From: Mycobacterium sp. E1214 | GTDB lineage: Bacteria > Actinomycetota > Actinomycetes > Mycobacteriales > Mycobacteriaceae | Length of the DNA: 56,045 nucleotides | Assembly (NCBI RefSeq): GCF_001666755.1 | Contig: NZ_LZJC01000016.1 | Span: 1-56,045 of the forward strand | Reading direction: 5' to 3' | In this document: one piece after another, positions 1 to 8,816 of the stretch | How positions within the stretch are numbered: the first letter of the stretch is position 1 | Layout: each line of letters starts with the position of its first letter | Position numbers and translations under genes: made by a program | Notes under the pieces: generated by a model | What the model saw: the letters and a program-made list of their open reading frames with translations, nothing else | Database searches by the model: none | Told to the model about the DNA's origin: nothing

Positions 1-287
1 ACGCCGACATCGCGGCCGCCGCGCTGCGCGAAGCCACCGAGGAGTCCGGCGTCGACGGGCTGCTGCTGGCGCCCGGGCTGGCGGCCGTGCACGTGCACCC
101 GGTCACCTGCTCGCTGGGCAAGCCGACGCGGCACCTGGACCTGCAATTCGTCGCGCACGCCCCGGCCGGGGCGCGGATCGCGATCAGCGACGAGTCCGAC
201 GACCTGCGGTGGTGGCCCGCCGACGAGCTGCCGCCCGGCTCCGACGACGCCCTGAGATATTTGGTGGGCCGGGCCTGCCGAGCGTGA
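1..287 (+). CDS. Nudix hydrolase, 3' part only
   Basis: The reading frame is open from base 3 and ends with TGA at 285-287; the 5' end lies outside the window. The first codons encode the second half of a Nudix box (REATEESGV), the metal-binding helix that hydrolyses nucleoside diphosphates linked to another moiety. About 95 residues remain and end with a typical Nudix tail (WWPADELPP). The substrate cannot be told. It converges on manB, with a strong inverted repeat between the two genes. Confidence 0.75.
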   Translation, partial: ADIAAAALREATEESGVDGLLLAPGLAAVHVHPVTCSLGKPTRHLDLQFVAHAPAGARIAISDESDDLRWWPADELPPGSDDALRYLVGRACRA

Positions 288-292
288 AACTG

Positions 293-320
293 GCTTCACG
301 TTCGGCGCCGAACGTGAAGC
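293..320. terminator. Perfect 28-bp inverted repeat between convergent genes
   Basis: The arm gcttcacgttcggc (293-306) is followed directly by its exact reverse complement (307-320). A related cgtgaa/ttcacg pair overlaps on the left (283-300). The site lies between the ends of the Nudix gene and manB, so a bidirectional terminator-like hairpin is the simplest reading. There is no T tract, as is common in mycobacteria. A protein-binding site is the alternative. Confidence 0.5.
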
Positions 321-360
321 TAACCGCACGCTCGGCCCGCAGGGGCGACAACGAAACGAA

Positions 361-1443
361 CTACACGTCGGACGAGTAGCGGATGCCGCCGTCGGGAATC
401 GCCACGCCGGGCCACACCCGGGCGCCGCGCAGCAGCTCGCAGCGCGCGCCGATGTCGGCGCCGTCGCCGATCACGCCGTCGCGGATGAGCGCCCGCGGGC
501 CGATCCGCACGCCGAAGCCGATGATCGAGCGTTCGATCACGCTGCCCGCTTCGACCTTCACGCCGTCGAAGATCACCGCGCCGTCCAGCCGCACGCCGGG
601 CCCGATCTCGGCGCCGCGGCCCACGACGGTGCCACCGACCAGCACCGCGCCGGGCGACACCGCGGCGCCGTCGTGCACCCACTGTTCGCCGCGGTGGCCC
701 CGCAGGGCCGGTGACGGGGCGATCCCGCGCACCAGGTCCGCCGACCCGCGCACGAAGTCCTCCGGCGTCCCCATGTCGCGCCAGTAGGTGGCGTCGACGT
801 AACCGCACACCTTCACGCCGGCGTCGGCGAGCAAGTTGGGGAACACCTCGCGCTCGACGGAGACCTCGCGGCCCGTCGGGATCCGTTCGATGATGTCGCG
901 GCCGAAGATATAGGTGCCGGCGTTGATCTGGTCGGTCGGCGGATCTTGCGTCTTCTCCACGAAGGCGGTGACGCGGCCGTCGTCGTCGGTCGTCACGCAG
1001 CCGAACGCGCGGGGATCGCCGACCCGGACCAGGTGCAGGGTGACGTCGGAGCGCTGCTCGGTGTGGAATTCCAGCATCTGGCGCAGGTCCGCGCCGGAGA
1101 GCACGTCGCCGTTGAACACCATCGCGGTGTCGTGGCGCAGGTGGCCGGCCACGTTGGCGATGCCGCCGCCGGTGCCCAGCGGCCGTTCCTCGGTGACGTA
1201 GTCGATCTGCAGGCCCAGCTTGGAGCCGTCGCCGAACTCGGCCTCGAACACCGCGGCCTGATACGACGTGCTGAGGATGACGTGCTCGATGCCGGCCGCG
1301 GCGATCCGCGACAGCAGGTGGTTGAGGAACGGCAGCCCGGCGGTGGGCAGCATCGGCTTGGGCGCCGAGAGGGTCAGCGGCCGCAACCGGGTGCCCTTGC
1401 CACCGACCAGCACCACCGCGTCGACCGTCAACGGGTTCGTCAA
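361..1443 (-). CDS. manB: Mannose-1-phosphate guanylyltransferase ManB
   Basis: Makes GDP-mannose from mannose-1-phosphate and GTP in the cytoplasm, supplying mannose for PIMs, lipomannan, LAM and glycoproteins. The N-terminal nucleotidyltransferase fold has the signature VVLVGGKGTRLRPLT. The C-terminal third is a left-handed beta-helix with hexapeptide-like repeats, ending GGIRYSSDV. At 360 residues it matches Rv3264c (359). I chose the TTG at 1443 because it overlaps the wbbL1 stop (TTGA) and sits just before the conserved VDAVVLVGG. An ATG-initiated extension to 1554 would run through wbbL1 and is unlikely. It is the last gene of the rmlD-wbbL1-manB operon. Confidence 0.93.
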   Translation of the reverse strand: MTNPLTVDAVVLVGGKGTRLRPLTLSAPKPMLPTAGLPFLNHLLSRIAAAGIEHVILSTSYQAAVFEAEFGDGSKLGLQIDYVTEERPLGTGGGIANVAGHLRHDTAMVFNGDVLSGADLRQMLEFHTEQRSDVTLHLVRVGDPRAFGCVTTDDDGRVTAFVEKTQDPPTDQINAGTYIFGRDIIERIPTGREVSVEREVFPNLLADAGVKVCGYVDATYWRDMGTPEDFVRGSADLVRGIAPSPALRGHRGEQWVHDGAAVSPGAVLVGGTVVGRGAEIGPGVRLDGAVIFDGVKVEAGSVIERSIIGFGVRIGPRALIRDGVIGDGADIGARCELLRGARVWPGVAIPDGGIRYSSDV

Positions 1444-2336
1444 CTCAGCGTCGCCTTTCCGCGTCGGGAGGTGCGCAGCGCGCTGCGCACCATCAGCCGG
1501 GAGCGCGCCGCCAAGGAGGCCCGCAGCGTCCAGCGCAGCGGGGCGCGCCACCAACCGGAATGCCGGTCGGCGAGAAACATATACGTGCTCCGGTGGTGGG
1601 CCGCGAGGTGGCTGGCCGGGTCGTCGCCGGTGGAGTGGCCCTTGTGGTGCAGCACCTCGGACGACGGCACGTAGACGCTCAGCCAGCCGGCCTGCCCCAG
1701 GCGGTCACCGAGATCGACGTCCTCCATGTACATGAAGTAGCGCTCGTCGAAGCCGCCCACCTGCACGAACGCGGCCCAACGCACCAGCAGGCAGGACCCG
1801 GACAGCCAGCCGACGACCCGCTCGCTGGGCTCCAGCCGCTCCTGGCGGTAGGCCGCCGACCACGGGTTGCGCTTCCAGAACGGCCCGACGACCGCGTGCA
1901 TGCCGCCGCGGACCAGGCTGGGCAGGTGGCGGGCCGACGGGTAGACCGATCCGTCGGGGTCCCGGATCAGCGGGCCCAGCGCGCCGGCCCGCGGCCAGCG
2001 GCCGGCCGCGTCCAGCAGCGCGTCGATGCTGCCCGGGCCCCACTGCACGTCCGGGTTGGCGATGATGACCCAGTCCTGGCCCGCGCCCTCGCTCTCCGAC
2101 AGCTCGGCGACCGCGCGGTTGACCGCGGTGCCGTAACCGAGGTTGGCGCCGGTGTGGAACAGCCGGACGTTGGGGTAGCGCTCGACGGCGGCCTCGGGCG
2201 TTCCGTCGGTGGAGCCGTTGTCGGCGAGCAGCACGCACACCTGACGCTCGGTCGCCAGCGACAGCGAGGCCAGGAAACGTTCGAGGTGCGGGCCCGGCGA
2301 ATAGGTCACGGTCACGACCGGCAGGACGTCAGTCAC
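1440..2336 (-). CDS. wbbL1: Rhamnosyltransferase WbbL1
   Basis: GT2-family glycosyltransferase, homologous to Rv3265c. In M. tuberculosis this enzyme adds rhamnose from dTDP-rhamnose to GlcNAc-PP-decaprenyl, making the linker that joins arabinogalactan to peptidoglycan. The 298-residue protein starts MTDVLPVVTVTYS and contains the GT-A nucleotide-binding segment ADNGSTDGTPEA and a GFDERYFMYMEDVDLGDR acceptor-site segment. Its start lies inside the rmlD 3' end and its stop overlaps the manB start, so the three genes are translationally coupled. Joining dTDP-rhamnose synthesis and use in one operon fits the role. Confidence 0.93.
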   Translation of the reverse strand: MTDVLPVVTVTYSPGPHLERFLASLSLATERQVCVLLADNGSTDGTPEAAVERYPNVRLFHTGANLGYGTAVNRAVAELSESEGAGQDWVIIANPDVQWGPGSIDALLDAAGRWPRAGALGPLIRDPDGSVYPSARHLPSLVRGGMHAVVGPFWKRNPWSAAYRQERLEPSERVVGWLSGSCLLVRWAAFVQVGGFDERYFMYMEDVDLGDRLGQAGWLSVYVPSSEVLHHKGHSTGDDPASHLAAHHRSTYMFLADRHSGWWRAPLRWTLRASLAARSRLMVRSALRTSRRGKATLS

Positions 2337-3234
2337 GCGTCGAGGGTAACGGTCGATCCGCGGCGACGGCGCCGTCCAGGGCGGCGTTCAGGGCCGCGGC
2401 CAGCGCGGGCCGCCAGGGCCTGAGCGGGCGCAGTCCCGCCGCCGCGGACTCGCGGCCGGACAGCGCGGAGTAGGTCGGGCGGGGAGCCGGGCGCAGGAAC
2501 TCGGCGGTGCTCACCGGATGCACCCGGGACGGGTCGGCGCCGCACTCCTCGAAGATGGCGCGGGTCTGCTCGTAGCGCGACACCGCGCCCTCGTTGGCGG
2601 CGTGCAGGACCGGTCCGGGCACCCCGTCGTCGGCGATCTGCAGCACCGCGTCGGCCAGGTCGGCGACGTAGGTCGGCGACCCGGTCTGGTCGTCGACCAC
2701 GTTCACCGGGCCGTCACCGGCGGCCAGCCGGCGCATGACCGCGACGAAGTCCTTGCCGGTGCCGCCGGTGTAGACCCAGGCGGTGCGGACGACGACCGCG
2801 TCCGGCAGCGCCGCCAGCACGGCCCGCTCCCCCGCCAGCTTGGTCACCGCGTAGACGCCCTGCGGTGCGGTCGGGTCGCTGGGCTCGTACGGGCGCGGCT
2901 CGGCCGGCGCGTTGCCACCGAACACGTAGTCGGTGGAGACGTGGAGCAGCCGGGCGCCGGCACGCGCACAGGCGCGGGCGATGTGTTCGGGGCCGGTGGC
3001 GTTGACCGCGTGCGCCCGCGCCTGGTCACTTTCGGCGCCGTCGACGTTGGTGTAGGCCGCGCAGTTGATCACCACGTCGCCGCGCTGCACGATGCGCTCG
3101 GCGGCGCCGGGGTCGGTGATGTCCCATTGCGACGAGGTGAAGGCGACCGCGTCGCGGCCCTGACGCGCCGTCAGCGACGCCAGAAAACCGCCCAACTGGC
3201 CGCCGGCACCCGTGATCACGATCCTGCCCGACAT
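2329..3234 (-). CDS. rmlD: dTDP-4-dehydrorhamnose reductase RmlD
   Basis: Final step of dTDP-L-rhamnose synthesis: NADPH reduction of dTDP-4-keto-L-rhamnose. It is a 301-residue short-chain dehydrogenase with the Rossmann glycine motif GAGGQLGG at residues 9-16, the STDYVFGG segment and the catalytic pair Tyr128/Lys132 (YAVTK). The length matches Rv3266c (304). The start at 3234 (MSGRIVITGAG) is chosen from homology; the open frame reaches 3651, but that part is antisense to lcp1. Its 3' end overlaps the start of wbbL1. It is divergent from lcp1. Confidence 0.93.
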   Translation of the reverse strand: MSGRIVITGAGGQLGGFLASLTARQGRDAVAFTSSQWDITDPGAAERIVQRGDVVINCAAYTNVDGAESDQARAHAVNATGPEHIARACARAGARLLHVSTDYVFGGNAPAEPRPYEPSDPTAPQGVYAVTKLAGERAVLAALPDAVVVRTAWVYTGGTGKDFVAVMRRLAAGDGPVNVVDDQTGSPTYVADLADAVLQIADDGVPGPVLHAANEGAVSRYEQTRAIFEECGADPSRVHPVSTAEFLRPAPRPTYSALSGRESAAAGLRPLRPWRPALAAALNAALDGAVAADRPLPSTRD

Positions 3235-3319
3235 GGTTTTCAGTCTGGCATGCCCCGAAAAGTTGGGGCGATCCCTGGGCACGCGGGGCTCGTTACCCGT
3301 GAAGCGCGTGTGTCGCAAG

Positions 3320-3334
3320 TAGCCTAATGGGATG
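3320..3334 (+). promoter_or_regulatory. Candidate -10 element and leaderless start of lcp1
   Basis: TAGCCT (3320-3325) matches the mycobacterial TANNNT -10 consensus and ends 6 bases before the lcp1 ATG at 3332. No Shine-Dalgarno sequence precedes the ATG. This arrangement is typical of leaderless mycobacterial transcripts. It is read from the sequence only; no transcription data are available. Confidence 0.4.
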
Positions 3335-4810
3335 CCTGTGCATCGTGTGATTCGTGTGATTGCCACCGCGCTGACGCTGCTGGTCGTCGTCGGCACCGGG
3401 ATCGCATGGACCAATGTCCGCTCCTTCGAGAACGGCATCTTCCACATGTCGGCGCCCTCGCTGGGCAAGGGCGGCGACGACGGCGCCATCGACATCCTGC
3501 TGGTGGGCCTCGACAGCCGCACCGACGCGCACGGCAACCCGCTGTCCCAGGAGGAACTGGACACCCTCAAAGCCGGCGACGAGGAAGCCACCAACACCGA
3601 CACGATCATCCTGATCCGCATCCCGAACAACGGAAAGTCGGCGACGGCCATCTCGATCCCGCGCGACTCCTACGTCGCGGCGCCCGGCCTGGGCAAGACC
3701 AAGATCAACGGCGTCTACGGCCAGACCCGCGAGTCCAAGCGCGCCAGCCTGGTGCGCGCCGGCGACTCCGCCGCCGACGCCGCCGCGCAGGGCACCGAGG
3801 CCGGCCGCGACGCGCTGATCAAGACCGTCGCCGACCTGACCGGCGTCACCGTCGACCACTACGCCGAGATCGGCCTGCTGGGCTTCTCGCTGATCACCGA
3901 CGCGCTGGGCGGCGTCGACGTGTGCCTCAAAGAGCCGGTGTTCGAACCGCTTTCGGGCGCGGACTTCCCGGCGGGCCCGCAGCGACTCAGCGGCCCGGAG
4001 GCGTTGAGCTTCGTGCGCCAACGCCACGAGCTGCCCCGCGGCGACCTCGACCGGGTGGTGCGCCAGCAGGTGGTGATGGCGTCGCTGGCCCACCGCGTCA
4101 TCTCCGGCCAGACGCTGTCCAGCCCCGCCACCGTCAAGCGGCTCGAGGCGGCCGTGCAGCGCTCGGTGGTCATCTCCGCCGGCTGGGACGTCATGGATTT
4201 CGTGCAGCAGATGCAGAAGCTGGCCGGCGGCAACGTCGCGTTCGCCACCATCCCGGTGCTCGACGGCGCCGGCTGGAGCGACGACGGCATGCAGAGCGTG
4301 GTGCGGGTCGACCCGCATCAGGTCGCCGACTGGGTCGGCAGCCTGCTGCACAACCAGGAGCAGGGCAAGACCGAGGAGATCGCCTACACCCCGGCGAAGA
4401 CCACCGCCAGCGTCGTCAACGACACCGACATCAACGGCCTGGCGGCCGCGGTGTCGGATGTGTTGAGCGCCAAGGGTTTTGGCGCGGGCACGGTGGGCAA
4501 CAGCGACGGCACACACGTCAAGACCAGCCAGGTGCGCGCCGCCAAGAGTGACGATCTGGGCGCCCAGCAGGTGTCCAAGGAGCTGGGCGGGTTACCCGTC
4601 GTCCCGGACACGTCGCTGGCGCCCGGGTCGGTGCGGGTGGTCTTGGCCAACGACTACAGCGGCCCCGGCTCGGGGCTCTCCGGCGGCTCGTCGGGCGGGC
4701 CGGTGCTGGCCGCCAAGGCGTCGAACACCGGCCCGGCCGCCGACCCGAACGTGCCGGCGCCGTCGCCGATCCTGACCGCTGGTTCCGACAAGCCGGAGTG
4801 CATCAACTGA
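3332..4810 (+). CDS. lcp1: LytR-CpsA-Psr ligase Lcp1 (arabinogalactan-peptidoglycan ligase)
   Basis: Membrane-anchored phosphotransferase of the LCP family, homologous to Rv3267 (Lcp1), which attaches arabinogalactan to peptidoglycan. The 492-residue protein has a short cytoplasmic start, one TM helix (about residues 6-26) and an extracytoplasmic LCP domain. That domain has DILLVGLDSR, the NTDTIILIRIP strand, SIPRDSY with the pyrophosphate-binding Arg, and an RQRHELPRGDLDR segment. A LytR_C domain follows (VVNDTDINGLA onward), then a Ser/Gly/Pro-rich tail. Standing beside genes for the rhamnose linker agrees with the function. TIGR03089 overlaps its last 13 bases. Confidence 0.92.
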   Translation: MPVHRVIRVIATALTLLVVVGTGIAWTNVRSFENGIFHMSAPSLGKGGDDGAIDILLVGLDSRTDAHGNPLSQEELDTLKAGDEEATNTDTIILIRIPNNGKSATAISIPRDSYVAAPGLGKTKINGVYGQTRESKRASLVRAGDSAADAAAQGTEAGRDALIKTVADLTGVTVDHYAEIGLLGFSLITDALGGVDVCLKEPVFEPLSGADFPAGPQRLSGPEALSFVRQRHELPRGDLDRVVRQQVVMASLAHRVISGQTLSSPATVKRLEAAVQRSVVISAGWDVMDFVQQMQKLAGGNVAFATIPVLDGAGWSDDGMQSVVRVDPHQVADWVGSLLHNQEQGKTEEIAYTPAKTTASVVNDTDINGLAAAVSDVLSAKGFGAGTVGNSDGTHVKTSQVRAAKSDDLGAQQVSKELGGLPVVPDTSLAPGSVRVVLANDYSGPGSGLSGGSSGGPVLAAKASNTGPAADPNVPAPSPILTAGSDKPECIN

Positions 4811-5523
4811 GCGCGCCGGCGACGCTGTCCGGGGCGATCCTCGATCCGCTGCTGCGGGCCGACCCGGTCGGACCGCGCATCACCTACTACGACGACGCCA
4901 CGGGTGAGCGCATCGAACTGTCGGCGGTGACCCTGGCCAACTGGGCCGCCAAGACGGGCAATTTGCTGCGCGACGAGCTGGGCGCCGGCCCGGCCAGCCG
5001 GGTCGCCATCCTGCTGCCGGCGCACTGGCAGACGGCCGCGGTGCTGTTCGGCGTGTGGTGGATCGGCGCGGAGGCGGTGCTCGACGGCCCGGCCGACCTG
5101 GCGCTGTGCACCGCTGAGCGGCTCGACGAGGCTGACGCGGCGGCACCCGGTGGCGAGGTGGCGGTGCTGTCGCTGGACCCGTTCGGCCGCCCCGCCGACG
5201 GCCTGCCGATCGGGGTGACGGACTACGCCACCGCGGTGCGGGTGCACGGCGACCAGATCGTTCCGGAGGCCCGGCCCGGCCCGGCGCTGGCCGGCCGCAC
5301 TGTCGAGCAGGTCCGGGCGGAGTGCGAAAGAGCCGTTGCGACAAGGGCTTTGACGTCGCGGGATCGGGTGTTGTCCACCGCGTCGTGGCCGGGACCGGCC
5401 GAGCTGGTCGACGGGCTGCTGGCGATCCTGTCGGTCGGCGGCTCGCTGGTGCAGGTGGCCAATCCCGACCCGGCCGCGCTGCCGCGCCGCATCGAGACGG
5501 AGAAGGTCACCCGGGTGTTGTGA
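4798..5523 (+). CDS. TIGR03089 family protein (Rv3268-like)
   Basis: A 241-residue protein that resembles the N-terminal part of an AMP-binding (acyl-CoA synthetase-like) enzyme, including the ITYYDDATGERIELS opening and the VAILLPAHWQTAAVLFG segment. It lacks the catalytic adenylation motifs of full-length members. The family is conserved directly downstream of the LCP gene in mycobacteria (Rv3268); its function is unknown. The GTG at 4798 lies inside the end of lcp1, so translation is probably coupled. The 3' end overlaps the convergent membrane-protein gene by 17 bases. Confidence 0.82.
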   Translation: MHQLSAPATLSGAILDPLLRADPVGPRITYYDDATGERIELSAVTLANWAAKTGNLLRDELGAGPASRVAILLPAHWQTAAVLFGVWWIGAEAVLDGPADLALCTAERLDEADAAAPGGEVAVLSLDPFGRPADGLPIGVTDYATAVRVHGDQIVPEARPGPALAGRTVEQVRAECERAVATRALTSRDRVLSTASWPGPAELVDGLLAILSVGGSLVQVANPDPAALPRRIETEKVTRVL

Positions 5524-6148
5524 AGCCGGGGTACCACGGCGTCGTCGCGCGGCGGTGCCGCAGCACCGCGGTGACGACGAGGGTGACGATGCCCGCCACC
5601 GCGATCCCCACTCCCGCCAGCCCGCCGAGGATCGTGGCGACGAACGCGGCGGTGCTGGGCTTGTCCCCCACGCCGAAGGTGTCCGCGGGCGCTCCCGTGC
5701 ACGCGATCGTGTAGTCACCCGAGTCGACGGCGTCGATCGTGAAGAACGCGTCCCAGTGATTGAGCGTCATGTTGCCGTCGTAGCGCTGCAGGCGGGGACG
5801 CTGGGTCGAACCGCCGTCGACGTCGCAGTGCACGCGGTGCCGCCCGGACCCCTCGTCGTTGTCGACGTAGATGACCTTCGTCGCGCCGGCGTCGATGTGC
5901 ACGGTCGTCGACCCGCCGCTGCCGAAGGTGTGCTCGGCCGCGGGTCGCTTGCTCAAGATGGTGACCAGCCCCACCCCGAACACCGTGGCGCCGAGGATGA
6001 TCCCGACCGCGAGGAGCCCGGCACCCACCGCGTACCAGTGCTTTCGGGGCGCCGGTTTGGGCGGGACGGCGGGCGGGCCCGGACTCCAGCCGTAGTGCGG
6101 CCCGTAGCCCGGCGGCTGGCCGGGAAAGGGGGGCGGATCGATCGACAT
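5507..6148 (-). CDS. Proline-rich membrane protein, unknown function
   Basis: A 213-residue protein. Residues 1-38 are Pro/Gly/Tyr-rich (PPPFPGQPPGYGPHYG type), followed by a TM helix (about 40-65) and an extracytoplasmic beta-rich domain of about 100 residues, with cysteines in HCDVDGG and IACTGAP that could pair. A second TM helix (about 172-198) is followed by a short basic tail. A GGAGGGAG ribosome-binding sequence precedes the ATG at 6148, which decides the start. This layout is common among mycobacterial cell-envelope proteins. I do not recognise a named family and assign no function. Confidence 0.75.
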   Translation of the reverse strand: MSIDPPPFPGQPPGYGPHYGWSPGPPAVPPKPAPRKHWYAVGAGLLAVGIILGATVFGVGLVTILSKRPAAEHTFGSGGSTTVHIDAGATKVIYVDNDEGSGRHRVHCDVDGGSTQRPRLQRYDGNMTLNHWDAFFTIDAVDSGDYTIACTGAPADTFGVGDKPSTAAFVATILGGLAGVGIAVAGIVTLVVTAVLRHRRATTPWYPGFTTPG

Positions 6149-6229
6149 GACGGGCTCCCTCCGACCCCCCGACCGTAATCGCCAGCCCGCCCCGCGCAAG
6201 CCATCGCCCACCCCCGGCGGGCAATCCAT

Positions 6230-6251
6230 ATTGATATCGCTATATCTCAAT
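6230..6251. promoter_or_regulatory. AT-rich imperfect palindrome upstream of pacL1-ctpC
   Basis: A 22-bp sequence with outer arms ATTGA/TCAAT and matching AT steps inside stands out in GC-rich surroundings, about 60 bp before pacL1. AT-rich dyads of this type are bound by ArsR/SmtB-family metal sensors. A metal-responsive operator for the pacL1-ctpC operon is an inference from position and base composition. Confidence 0.35.
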
Positions 6252-6309
6252 GTTAACGTCGGTTCAGCGCTGGTTGACGCTCCGACGAACAAAGAGAAAG
6301 GTTTCTTCC

Positions 6310-6591
6310 ATGGCGGTGTACGGGCTCTTGGCGAAGGCGGCGGGAACGGTTGTCACCGGGTTGGTCGGCGTGACGGCCTACGAGGTAGTGCGCAAGGCGA
6401 TTGACAAGGCCCCGCTGCACCAAACGGCCGTCAAGGGCGCCGAGCTCGGCCTGCGGGGCACCCGCAAGGCCGAGGAAGCCGCGGAGTCGGCCCGGCTCAA
6501 GCTCGCCGACGTCATGGCCGAGGCCCGCGAACGGATTGGCGAGGAAGCCCCGACCCCGGCCGTCACCGACGTGCACGACCACGAGCACTGA
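6310..6591 (+). CDS. pacL1: PacL1, P-ATPase-associated chaperone-like protein (DUF1490)
   Basis: A 93-residue homologue of Rv3269 (PacL1). In M. tuberculosis PacL1 is a small membrane protein that scaffolds and feeds zinc to the efflux ATPase CtpC. Visible here are an N-terminal hydrophobic helix (LLAKAAGTVVTGLVGVTAY), a charged Ala/Glu-rich helix (about 40-75), and the diagnostic C-terminal metal-binding motif DVHDHEH. An AGAAAGG ribosome-binding sequence lies upstream of the ATG at 6310. The gene ends 10 bases before ctpC, so the two are co-transcribed. Confidence 0.88.
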   Translation: MAVYGLLAKAAGTVVTGLVGVTAYEVVRKAIDKAPLHQTAVKGAELGLRGTRKAEEAAESARLKLADVMAEARERIGEEAPTPAVTDVHDHEH

Positions 6592-6601
6592 CCGCCCGCG
6601 C

Positions 6602-8788
6602 ATGACGCTGGCCCTGGTCCCCGAGGTGGACTCGTCGAATAACGCTGCGCTGCGGGTGCTTTCCGATGCCGCGGGGCGGATGCGGGTGGCGGTGCCGTGG
6701 CTGCGCGGCGACTCGCGGCGCGCCGTGGCCGTCGAGGAGGCCGTGGCCGCCTGCCAGGGGGTGCGCGCCGTGCACGCCTACCCGCGCACCGGCTCGGTCG
6801 TCGTCTGGTATTCGCCGCGACGCGCCCAGCCCCCGAAGCTGCTGGACGCCATCGGGTCCGCCGCGCACGTCGCGGCCGAGCTGATCCCGGCGCGGGCGCC
6901 GCATTCGGCGGAGATTCGGAACGCCGACGTGCTGCGCATGGTCATCGGTGGCGCGGCGCTGGCCCTGCTGGGCGTGCGCCGTTACGTGTTCGCCCGGCCA
7001 CCGCTGCTCGGGCCCAGCGGCCGCGCGGTCGCCACGGGCGTCACCATCTTCACCGGCTACCCGTTCCTGCGCGGCGCCCTGCGCTCGCTGCGATCCGGGC
7101 GGGCGGGAACCGACGCGCTGGTGTCGGCCGCCACCGTGGCCAGCCTGATTCTGCGCGAGAACGTCGTCGCGCTCACCGTGCTGTGGCTGCTTAACATCGG
7201 CGAGTACCTTCAGGACCTCACGCTGCGCCGCACCCGGCGCGCCATCTCCGAGCTCCTGCGCGGCAGCCAGGACACGGCGTGGATCCGGTTGCGGGAGGGC
7301 CCGCAGGCCGGCACCGAGGTCCAGGTGCCGATCGACACCGTGGAGATCGGTGACGAGGTGGTGGTGCACGACCACGTCGCCATCCCGGTCGACGGCGAGG
7401 TGGTCGACGGGGAAGCCGTGGTCAACCAGTCCGCGATCACCGGCGAGAACCTGCCGGTGAGTGTCGTGTCCGGCGCGCACGTGCATGCCGGGTCGGTGGT
7501 GGTGCGCGGGCGCCTGGTGGTGCGTGCGCAGGCCGTCGGCAACCAGACCACCATCGGTCGGATCATCTCCCGGGTCGAGGAAGCCCAGCACGACCGGGCG
7601 CCGATTCAGACCGTCGGCGAAAACTTCTCCCGCCGTTTCGTTCCCACGTCGTTCATCGTCTCCGCGATCACCCTGGCGGTCACCGGCGACGTCCGGCGCG
7701 CGATGACCATGCTGCTGATCGCCTGCCCGTGCGCGGTGGGGCTCTCGACCCCCACCGCGATCAGCGCCGCGATCGGTAACGGCGCCCGGCGCGGCATCCT
7801 GATCAAGGGTGGCTCGCACCTCGAGCAGGCGGGCCGGGTGGACGCGATCGTGTTCGACAAGACCGGGACGCTGACCGTCGGCCGCCCGATCGTCACCAAT
7901 ATCGTTGCCATGCACAAGGATTGGGAACCGGAGCAGGTGCTGGCCTACGCCGCCAGCTCCGAGATCCACTCCCGCCACCCGTTGGCCGAGGCGGTCATCC
8001 GCTCCACCGAGGAACGCCACATCACCATCCCCCCACACGAGGAGTGCGAGGTACTGGTGGGCCTGGGCATGCGCACCTGGGCCGACGGGCGGACCCTACT
8101 CCTGGGCAGCCCCGGGCTGCTGCGGGCCGAGAAGGTCAAGGTGTCCAAGAAGGCCGCGGAATGGGTGGACAAGCTGCGCCGCCAGGCCGAGACGCCTTTG
8201 TTGCTGGCGGTCGACGGCACGCTGGTGGGGTTGATCAGCCTTCGTGACGAGGTGCGGCCCGAAGCCGCCGATGTGCTCGAGCGGTTGCGTGCCAACGGAA
8301 TTCGCCGGATCGTGATGCTCACCGGCGACCACCCGGACATCGCCGAGGTGGTGGCCGACGAGCTGGGGATCGACGAGTGGCGCGCGGAGGTGATGCCCGA
8401 GGACAAGCTCGCGGTGGTGCGTGAGCTGCAGGACGCCGGGTACGTGGTGGGCATGGTCGGCGATGGCATCAACGACGCCCCCGCGCTGGCGGCCGCCGAC
8501 ATCGGCATCGCGATGGGCCTGGCCGGCACGGACGTCGCCGTCGAGACCGCCGACGTGGCGCTGGCCAACGACGACCTGCACCGCCTGCTCGACGTGCGCG
8601 ACCTGGGCGCCCGGGCCGTCGACGTCATCCGGGAGAACTACGGTATGTCCATCGCCGTGAACGCCGCAGGGCTGATCATCGGCGCGGGTGGCGCCCTGTC
8701 CCCCGTTCTCGCCGCGATCCTGCACAACGCGTCCTCGGTCGCGGTGGTGGCCAACAGTTCCCGGCTGATCCGGTATCGGCTGGACTGA
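6602..8788 (+). CDS. ctpC: P1B-type metal-exporting ATPase CtpC
   Basis: Heavy-metal efflux pump of the cytoplasmic membrane, homologous to Rv3270, linked to zinc resistance (earlier also manganese). The 728-residue protein has a degenerate N-terminal domain and paired TM helices. The ion-path motif IACPCAVGLSTPTA (CPC near residue 375) and an actuator segment with TGENLPV are present. So are the phosphorylated Asp in FDKTGTLTVG (about residue 419) and the hinge MVGDGINDAPAL. All catalytic motifs are intact. The ATG at 6602 follows pacL1 by 10 bases; the open frame further upstream is a shadow over pacL1. Confidence 0.94.
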   Translation: MTLALVPEVDSSNNAALRVLSDAAGRMRVAVPWLRGDSRRAVAVEEAVAACQGVRAVHAYPRTGSVVVWYSPRRAQPPKLLDAIGSAAHVAAELIPARAPHSAEIRNADVLRMVIGGAALALLGVRRYVFARPPLLGPSGRAVATGVTIFTGYPFLRGALRSLRSGRAGTDALVSAATVASLILRENVVALTVLWLLNIGEYLQDLTLRRTRRAISELLRGSQDTAWIRLREGPQAGTEVQVPIDTVEIGDEVVVHDHVAIPVDGEVVDGEAVVNQSAITGENLPVSVVSGAHVHAGSVVVRGRLVVRAQAVGNQTTIGRIISRVEEAQHDRAPIQTVGENFSRRFVPTSFIVSAITLAVTGDVRRAMTMLLIACPCAVGLSTPTAISAAIGNGARRGILIKGGSHLEQAGRVDAIVFDKTGTLTVGRPIVTNIVAMHKDWEPEQVLAYAASSEIHSRHPLAEAVIRSTEERHITIPPHEECEVLVGLGMRTWADGRTLLLGSPGLLRAEKVKVSKKAAEWVDKLRRQAETPLLLAVDGTLVGLISLRDEVRPEAADVLERLRANGIRRIVMLTGDHPDIAEVVADELGIDEWRAEVMPEDKLAVVRELQDAGYVVGMVGDGINDAPALAAADIGIAMGLAGTDVAVETADVALANDDLHRLLDVRDLGARAVDVIRENYGMSIAVNAAGLIIGAGGALSPVLAAILHNASSVAVVANSSRLIRYRLD

Positions 8789-8816
8789 CCCTCGGGCGGG
8801 CCGGCGCCGCGGCGTT

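Noticed and set aside
2329..3651. 440-residue open frame for rmlD
   Set aside because: The N-terminal 139 residues are antisense to lcp1; the conserved Rossmann start is at 3234.
3293..4516. 407-residue minus-strand open frame opposite lcp1
   Set aside because: Antisense shadow of a complete LCP gene; composition Ala/Gly/Val/His/Arg-rich with no domain.
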